Source of the DNA: Bog-756 sp963769765
GTDB taxonomy: Bacteria > Actinomycetota > Acidimicrobiia > Acidimicrobiales > RAAP-2
Direction: 5' to 3'
Length of the DNA stretch: 64,000 nt
Assembly (NCBI GenBank): GCA_963769765.1
Contig: CAVYNA010000004.1
Coordinates: 372,001 to 436,000, forward strand
Below the pieces are notes generated by a model. That model was not told where the DNA came from. It was given only the letters and a program-made list of their open reading frames with translations, and did no database searches. The number at the start of each line of letters is the position of its first letter. Positions within the stretch are counted from its first letter, which is position 1. Shown one piece after another: positions 60,115-64,000 of this stretch. Both the position numbers and the translations under genes were made by a program.

Positions 60115-60144
60115 ATCCCATCACGAACAGGTGTTCGTTGTCAA
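60115..60144 (-). promoter_or_regulatory. Promoter of the LysM gene with central LexA box
   Basis: On the minus strand TTGACA (60144-60139) and TGGGAT (60120-60115) are 18 bases apart, and the LexA box at 60124-60137 fills the spacer. The predicted start falls at or near the ATG at 60108, so the mRNA would lack a leader. Confidence 0.6.
60124..60137. promoter_or_regulatory. LexA-box-like site in the LysM promoter spacer
   Basis: CGAAC-AGGT-GTTCG, a perfect GAAC-N4-GTTC palindrome centred between the -35 and -10 of the LysM promoter, where LexA binding would block the polymerase. Confidence 0.75.
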
Positions 60145-60153
60145 GCCGTTTCT

Positions 60154-60167
60154 CGAACGGGTGTTTG
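60154..60167. promoter_or_regulatory. LexA-box-like site over the lexA -35
   Basis: CGAAC-GGGT-GTTTG, one base off the perfect motif, centred exactly 30 bp from the previous site and overlapping the candidate lexA -35 (60165-60170). Confidence 0.6.
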
Positions 60168-60193
60168 CCTTTCTCTTCCTCGGGGGGTACGGT
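60165..60193 (+). promoter_or_regulatory. Candidate lexA promoter
   Basis: TTGCCT (60165-60170) and TACGGT (60188-60193) are 17 bases apart. LexA-like sites overlap its -35 and follow its -10, an arrangement typical of lexA autoregulation. Confidence 0.5.
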
Positions 60194-60197
60194 GTCG

Positions 60198-60211
60198 CAA
60201 ACAGACGTTCG
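60198..60211. promoter_or_regulatory. LexA-box-like site downstream of the lexA -10
   Basis: CAAAC-AGAC-GTTCG, one base off the perfect motif, just after the candidate lexA -10. The fourth site of the cluster. Confidence 0.55.
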
Positions 60212-60269
60212 ACCGCCGGCCGCGCGAGCAGTGGGGTGGGACCGGGTCGGAGACGGGGAAGGAGCCGGC

Positions 60270-60899
60270 ATGGCCCAGGTGCTGAGTGCGAAGCGGAGGG
60301 AGATCCTCGACTGCATCTCTGCGTCGGTCCGCGACCGTGGCTACCCGCCGTCGGTGCGGGAGATCGGCGAGACGGTGGGCCTGACCTCGTCGTCGACGGT
60401 CCACGCGCACCTCGCGGTGCTCCAGCGGGAGGGGTACCTCCGCCGAGACCCGAGCAAGCCGCGGGCGATCGAGGTCTGCTACGACCCGTCCTCCAAGGTG
60501 CTCGCGGACAGCCGACCGATCCGCCACGTGCCGCTCGTCGGTGACGTGGCCGCCGGAACGGGCGTGCTCGCGCAGGAGAACATCGAGGAGCTCTACCCGC
60601 TGCCGGAGGACTTCACGGGGAGCGGGTCGCTGTTCATGCTCCGGGTCCGTGGGGACTCCATGGTCGGGGACGGCATCGTCGACGGGGACTTCGTGGTCGT
60701 CCGACAACAGCCCGACGCCGAGCGTGGCGACATCGTGGTCGCCGGCGTCCCGGGCGAGGAGGCCACCGTCAAGCGATTCTCGCTCACAGGCGGCAAGGTC
60801 GTGCTCACGCCTGCGAACGAGCGCTATGCGCCCATGGTCCTCGATCCGTCCGAGGTGACGCTCTTCGGCAAGGTGGTCACGGTCCTGCGCCGCCTCTGA
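60270..60899 (+). CDS. lexA: SOS repressor LexA
   Basis: Repressor of the DNA-damage response that self-cleaves with RecA. The 209-residue protein has an N-terminal winged helix (RREILDCISASVRDRGYPPSVREIGETVGLTSSSTVHAHLAVLQREGYLRRD), the cleavage bond Ala95-Gly96 in VAAGTG, and the catalytic pair Ser130 (RGDSM) and Lys168 (ATVKRF). AAGGAG precedes the ATG. LexA-like boxes upstream indicate autoregulation and control of the divergent LysM gene. Confidence 0.97.
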   Translation: MAQVLSAKRREILDCISASVRDRGYPPSVREIGETVGLTSSSTVHAHLAVLQREGYLRRDPSKPRAIEVCYDPSSKVLADSRPIRHVPLVGDVAAGTGVLAQENIEELYPLPEDFTGSGSLFMLRVRGDSMVGDGIVDGDFVVVRQQPDAERGDIVVAGVPGEEATVKRFSLTGGKVVLTPANERYAPMVLDPSEVTLFGKVVTVLRRL

Positions 60900-60907
60900 G
60901 GCGGCGC
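60887..60907. terminator. Bidirectional terminator hairpin between lexA and dapE
   Basis: A perfect 9-bp GC stem (GCGCCGCCT/AGGCGGCGC) with a CTG loop overlaps the lexA stop codon. It lies between convergent lexA and dapE, so it can act in both directions. There is no T-tract, as is common in high-GC genomes. Confidence 0.55.
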
Positions 60908-60914
60908 GCCGGCC

Positions 60915-61994
60915 TCACTCCCCCCGGAGCACCGCGCCGAGGGCCGTCGCGGCTGCTTCGAGTTGCGCGGCGCTCACCTGCTCGGCGGGCGTGTGCGCGA
61001 CCAGGGGGTCGCCGGGGCCGAAGTTGGCAGCGGGGATCCCGTGCGCCCAGAAGGTTGCCACATCCGTCCAACCCAGCTTGGCCCGTGGCGGCGATCCGGC
61101 GGCTGCGACCAGCGCGGCGAGCACCGGGTGTGCGAGTCCGGGCGGCGCACCGTCCGCCGCCTCGACGACCTCGAATCGGTCGCCGTCTCCGAGGTCGTCG
61201 GCGAGGAGCACGCGGACGGCGGCCGCGGCCTCCTCTCGCGTCCGATCGGGCGCGTAGCGATGGTTGAGGAGGAGCGACGCGCGGTCGGGCACCACGTTGC
61301 CGGCGACCCCGCCTCCGACCTCGACCGCCTGGAGCTGCTCGGAGAACTCGCAGCCGTCGATGACCGGCCGGCGGCCCTCGTAGGCGCCCACGGCGGCGAG
61401 CAGCGGTGCGAGGCGGTGGATCGCATTGGTCCCGGTCCACGGACGGGCGGTGTGGGCGCGCCGGCCGGCGAGCTCGACCGCGACCCGGAGGGTGCCCTGG
61501 CACCCGGCCTCGACGATGCCGCCGGTGGGCTCGCCGAGCACGGCGGCGTCGGCCTCGAGCAGGTCCGGGCGGTGCTCGAAGAGGTGCACGAGCCCGTTGA
61601 ACCGCCGGTCCACCTCTTCGCCGACGTAGCAGCACCAGGTCACATCCACGGCGGGCTCCGGCACGCTGCCGGCGAGGTGCAAGAAGACGGCGAGACCGCC
61701 CTTCATGTCCGCGGCACCGACACCGTGCAGCGTCGATCCGTCCACGCGGGGCACCTCGTTGCCGTCGACCGGCGGCACGGTGTCGAGATGACCGGCGAGC
61801 ACCACACGCGTCGCCCGGCCGAGGTCCGTCCTCGCGACGACGTTGTCGCCGACACGATCGACGGTCAACCACGGACACAGCGAGAAGGCCGCTTCGACCG
61901 CGTCGGCCATGGCTCCCTCGTCGAAGCTCACCGACGGGATGGACACGAGCGCCCGGGCGAGACCGAACAGGCCGTCGTCGACCATGGCTGTCAC
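60915..61994 (-). CDS. dapE: Succinyl-diaminopimelate desuccinylase
   Basis: Zinc M20 hydrolase releasing LL-diaminopimelate. The 359-residue protein has the metal site AGHLDTVPPVDGNEVP, GVGAADMKGGLAVFLHLA, YVGEEVDRRFNG and LGEPTGG, plus the lid insert with RAHTARPWTGTNAIHR, and ends with NFGPGDPLVAHTPAEQV. The GTG overlaps the dapD stop (GTGA). With dapD and dapC it forms a collinear succinylase-pathway trio. Confidence 0.93.
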   Translation of the reverse strand: MTAMVDDGLFGLARALVSIPSVSFDEGAMADAVEAAFSLCPWLTVDRVGDNVVARTDLGRATRVVLAGHLDTVPPVDGNEVPRVDGSTLHGVGAADMKGGLAVFLHLAGSVPEPAVDVTWCCYVGEEVDRRFNGLVHLFEHRPDLLEADAAVLGEPTGGIVEAGCQGTLRVAVELAGRRAHTARPWTGTNAIHRLAPLLAAVGAYEGRRPVIDGCEFSEQLQAVEVGGGVAGNVVPDRASLLLNHRYAPDRTREEAAAAVRVLLADDLGDGDRFEVVEAADGAPPGLAHPVLAALVAAAGSPPRAKLGWTDVATFWAHGIPAANFGPGDPLVAHTPAEQVSAAQLEAAATALGAVLRGE

Positions 61995-62818
61995 ACCGAC
62001 ACCCCGTGGTGGCGCAGGACCTCGTTCAGCTGCGCCTTGTCGTGGCGCTGCCCTTCGGCGAGGCGCTTGATGACGAGTACGCAGGGGAGGAAGAACTCAC
62101 CGCCGGGGAACTCGCGTCGTCGCGACGCCGTCACCGCCACGCTCCACGCGGGGACGTGCCCGCGACTCAACTCCTCGCCGGTCTCGGCGTCCACGACCGG
62201 GATCGACGGGTTCAAGATGGTCCCCTCGCCGACCACCGAGCCCCGGCTCACGCGGGCTCCCTGGGTGATCATGCAGCGGCTGCCGATCATCACGTCGTCC
62301 TCGATGACGACCGGTGCCGCCTGGGCCGGTTCGAGCACACCGCCGATCCCCACCCCACCCGAGAGGTGGACCCGCTCGCCGATCTGCGCGCACGATCCGA
62401 CCGTCGCCCAGGTGTCGACCATCGTGCCCGCCCCGACGTACGCGCCGATGTTGACGTAGCTCGGCATGCAGATGACCCCGTTGCCGAGGTGGGAGCCCCA
62501 CCGGGCAGACGCGCCGGGAACGACCCGGACCCCTGCAGCGGCGTACCCACGCTTGAGGGGCAGCTTGTCCGCGTACTCGAAGGGCCCGACCTCGATGGTC
62601 TCCATCGAACGGAGCCGGAAGAGGAGCAGGATCGCCTGCTTCAGCCACTGATGCACCACGACCCGGTCGGTCGAGGGATCGACCTCTGCCACGCGGGCCT
62701 CGCCGCGGTCGAGCAGGTCGATGGCCTCGCACACGTCTGCAAGCGCCTCGGTGTCGGTCGGACCGAGCCGCTCGGCCCGCTCCCAGAGGTCCTCGATCCG
62801 TGCGCGCAGGTCTGCCAT
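61991..62818 (-). CDS. dapD: Tetrahydrodipicolinate N-succinyltransferase
   Basis: Succinyl-CoA-dependent acylation step of lysine/DAP synthesis. The 275-residue left-handed beta-helix enzyme contains GVRVVPGASARWGSHLGNGVICMPSYVNIGAYVGAGTMVDTWATVGSCAQIGERVHLSGGVGIGGVLEPAQAAPVVIEDDVMIGSRC. This closely matches the E. coli-type DapD, not the distinct mycobacterial family. The ATG at 62818 is followed by a helical N-terminal domain. Its neighbours are dapC upstream and dapE downstream. Confidence 0.94.
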   Translation of the reverse strand: MADLRARIEDLWERAERLGPTDTEALADVCEAIDLLDRGEARVAEVDPSTDRVVVHQWLKQAILLLFRLRSMETIEVGPFEYADKLPLKRGYAAAGVRVVPGASARWGSHLGNGVICMPSYVNIGAYVGAGTMVDTWATVGSCAQIGERVHLSGGVGIGGVLEPAQAAPVVIEDDVMIGSRCMITQGARVSRGSVVGEGTILNPSIPVVDAETGEELSRGHVPAWSVAVTASRRREFPGGEFFLPCVLVIKRLAEGQRHDKAQLNEVLRHHGVSV

Positions 62819-62875
62819 CTCCAGACGTTAGCCCTGGCGGGTCCCGATCCCGTTGTCGTTGCGGTGGTGTGACCG

Positions 62876-64000
62876 TCAGTCGTGCTGCACGCGACCGTGC
62901 TGCGCGAGCCGCTCGGCCACCAGGACGAGGCGGTCGAGCGGCTGCACGACGGCGATCCGCACGTGGTCGCGGCCGTCCTCGCCGTAGAGCTCTCCCGGAC
63001 TGACGAGGAGGCCGGCCACGCGCGCCAGGACGGCGGCGAGCGCCCACCCGTCCGTGACATCCGGCGGCACGGGAACCCAGAGGTAGAAGCCACCGCGGGG
63101 CCGCGGGGCGTCGAGGCCGACCCGACCGAGCGCCGCCGCCAGGAATTCGAGCCGCTCGGCGTAGCGGGCTCGCTGGAGCATGACGTGGGCGTCGTCGGCG
63201 AAGGCCACGACCGCGCCGGCCTGGACCGGTCCGGGCACCATGAGTCCCGCGTGGCGACGGACGTCGGCGAGGTAGGAGACGAGCTCGGGATCGCCCGCGA
63301 AGCAACCGGCCCGCACCCCGGCGAGGTTCGAGCGCTTCGAGAGGGAGTGGACCGCGACGACGCCGTCGGTTCCGGCCGACAGCACCGTCCGCGGCGGCCC
63401 GTCCCAGGTGAACTCCGCGTAGCACTCGTCGGAGAAGACCGGGACCCCGTGCAGGCGTCCCCAGTCGGCCACCGCGTCGAGGTCGTCCAGAGCACCGGTC
63501 GGGTTCGACGGGGAGTTGGCCCACACCAGGACGGCGCGCGCGGCGTCCTCCTCGGCGACGGCGGCGAGGTCGAGCCCTCCGCCCTCCCCCGTCCCCACGG
63601 CAACCGCACGGCAGCCTGCGAGCAGGGCACCCATCGCATAGGTCGGGTACGAGATCGCCGGATAGAGGACGGTGTCCCTGGACGGGTTGCGCAGACGGAG
63701 GAGCTGGGCCGAGGACGCCACGAACTCCTTCGTCCCGACGCACGCGGCCACCTGGCCGGGGTCGATCGGCACGTCGAACCGGCGACCGAGCCACGCCGCG
63801 GCCGCGTGGCGGTACTCGGCGGAGCCAGCCGAGTAGGGGTACCCGCGCTCCGCGTCGGAGGCGGCCATCGCGTCGAGGACCGCACGCGGGGGTGGGTCGC
63901 ACGGCGTCCCGATCGAGCAGTCGACCACTCCACCGCCGTCGCCCTCGCCACCCGGCCCGAACCGCACCTCCGCATCGTCCCGCAGCGCGTCGAGCCGGTC
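62876..64000 (-). CDS. dapC: Succinyldiaminopimelate aminotransferase, N terminus off the right edge
   Basis: PLP class I aminotransferase making N-succinyl-DAP. It is open in frame to the right edge (375 codons visible); DRLDALRDDAEVRFGPGGE at the edge resembles the usual N terminus, so the real start lies just outside. Motifs are SIGTPCDPPP, YPYSAGSAEYRHA, ISYPTYAMGALLAGC, ANSPSNPTG, FSDECYAEF and the PLP lysine in SLSKRSNLAGVRAG. Grouping with dapD and dapE supports DapC over general transaminases. Confidence 0.9.
   Translation of the reverse strand, partial: DRLDALRDDAEVRFGPGGEGDGGGVVDCSIGTPCDPPPRAVLDAMAASDAERGYPYSAGSAEYRHAAAAWLGRRFDVPIDPGQVAACVGTKEFVASSAQLLRLRNPSRDTVLYPAISYPTYAMGALLAGCRAVAVGTGEGGGLDLAAVAEEDAARAVLVWANSPSNPTGALDDLDAVADWGRLHGVPVFSDECYAEFTWDGPPRTVLSAGTDGVVAVHSLSKRSNLAGVRAGCFAGDPELVSYLADVRRHAGLMVPGPVQAGAVVAFADDAHVMLQRARYAERLEFLAAALGRVGLDAPRPRGGFYLWVPVPPDVTDGWALAAVLARVAGLLVSPGELYGEDGRDHVRIAVVQPLDRLVLVAERLAQHGRVQHD

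Noticed and set aside
1..64000. tRNA, rRNA, CRISPR arrays, insertion sequences or prophage genes
   Set aside because: I looked in the gaps and saw no cloverleaf, no spaced repeats, no transposase and no phage structural genes.

Overview
The window is a dense, high-GC stretch (GC-rich third codon positions, many GTG starts, almost no intergenic space) of a bacterial chromosome. The gene set is actinobacterial: a Bpa/PafE-type proteasome activator, DUF3151 and DUF3040 proteins, the ftsZ-yfiH-yggS-sepF-yggT-divIVA block, and lexA divergent from a LysM cell-division-inhibitor-like gene followed by nrdR. A proteobacterial-type dapD and the particular gene mix suggest a deep-branching lineage, perhaps Acidimicrobiia. 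The class is inference; the phylum is well supported. No CRISPR, tRNA, rRNA, insertion sequence or prophage was seen. This is core chromosome, and the interest lies in regulation and in missing genes.

Layout, left to right. (1) 1-9083, minus strand: aroC-aroK-aroB-aroQ-pepQ-efp-nusB, then a drug-efflux MFS gene, then pyrR-pyrB-pyrC. The shikimate genes overlap by a few bases and read toward the pyrimidine genes. pyrB carries an apparent one-base frameshift, and the pyrR leader has a PyrR-recognition hairpin. (2) 9114-16349: a lone prepilin peptidase, an NfuA-like Fe-S carrier divergent from a cysteine-rich protein, small proteins, a flavin reductase-like protein, a lipoprotein, DUF3151, tyrS and a carotenoid oxygenase. 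(3) 16372-22277: menaquinone genes menD, menH, menA, menB, menE on both strands, with an unexplained double palindrome between menH and menA. (4) 22293-34499: an SDR, a DUF255 protein, a hypothetical, a phosphodiesterase-like enzyme, the proteasome activator, dnaE, an unknown protein, an Rrf2 regulator, a histidine phosphatase and a group-2 sigma factor.

(5) 34552-53757, minus strand: a long division and cell-wall region. It reads mraZ, rsmH, ftsL, ftsI, murE, mraY, ftsW, murG, murC, murB, ftsQ, ftsZ, yfiH, yggS, sepF, yggT, divIVA, a DksA-like protein with a histone-like tail, lspA and rluD. murF and murD are absent from their usual places; a 49-codon frame coupled to mraY and ftsW sits where murD belongs. 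A -35/-10 promoter upstream of mraZ is covered by in-phase 10-bp repeats resembling MraZ boxes.

(6) 53897-64000: a lipoate ligase-like protein, an HNH nuclease, a small conserved protein, a ROK kinase, DUF3040, dinB, a PIG-L/LmbE deacetylase, nrdR, the LysM protein, lexA, and dapE-dapD-dapC (succinylase route to meso-diaminopimelate, matching a DAP-type MurE). Four LexA-box-like palindromes cluster between and within the LysM and lexA genes. The LysM-nrdR-lmbE-dinB run is collinear, so it could be one SOS-responsive unit.

Several plus-strand genes have a -10-like hexamer only 6-8 bases before the start codon, suggesting frequent leaderless mRNAs.
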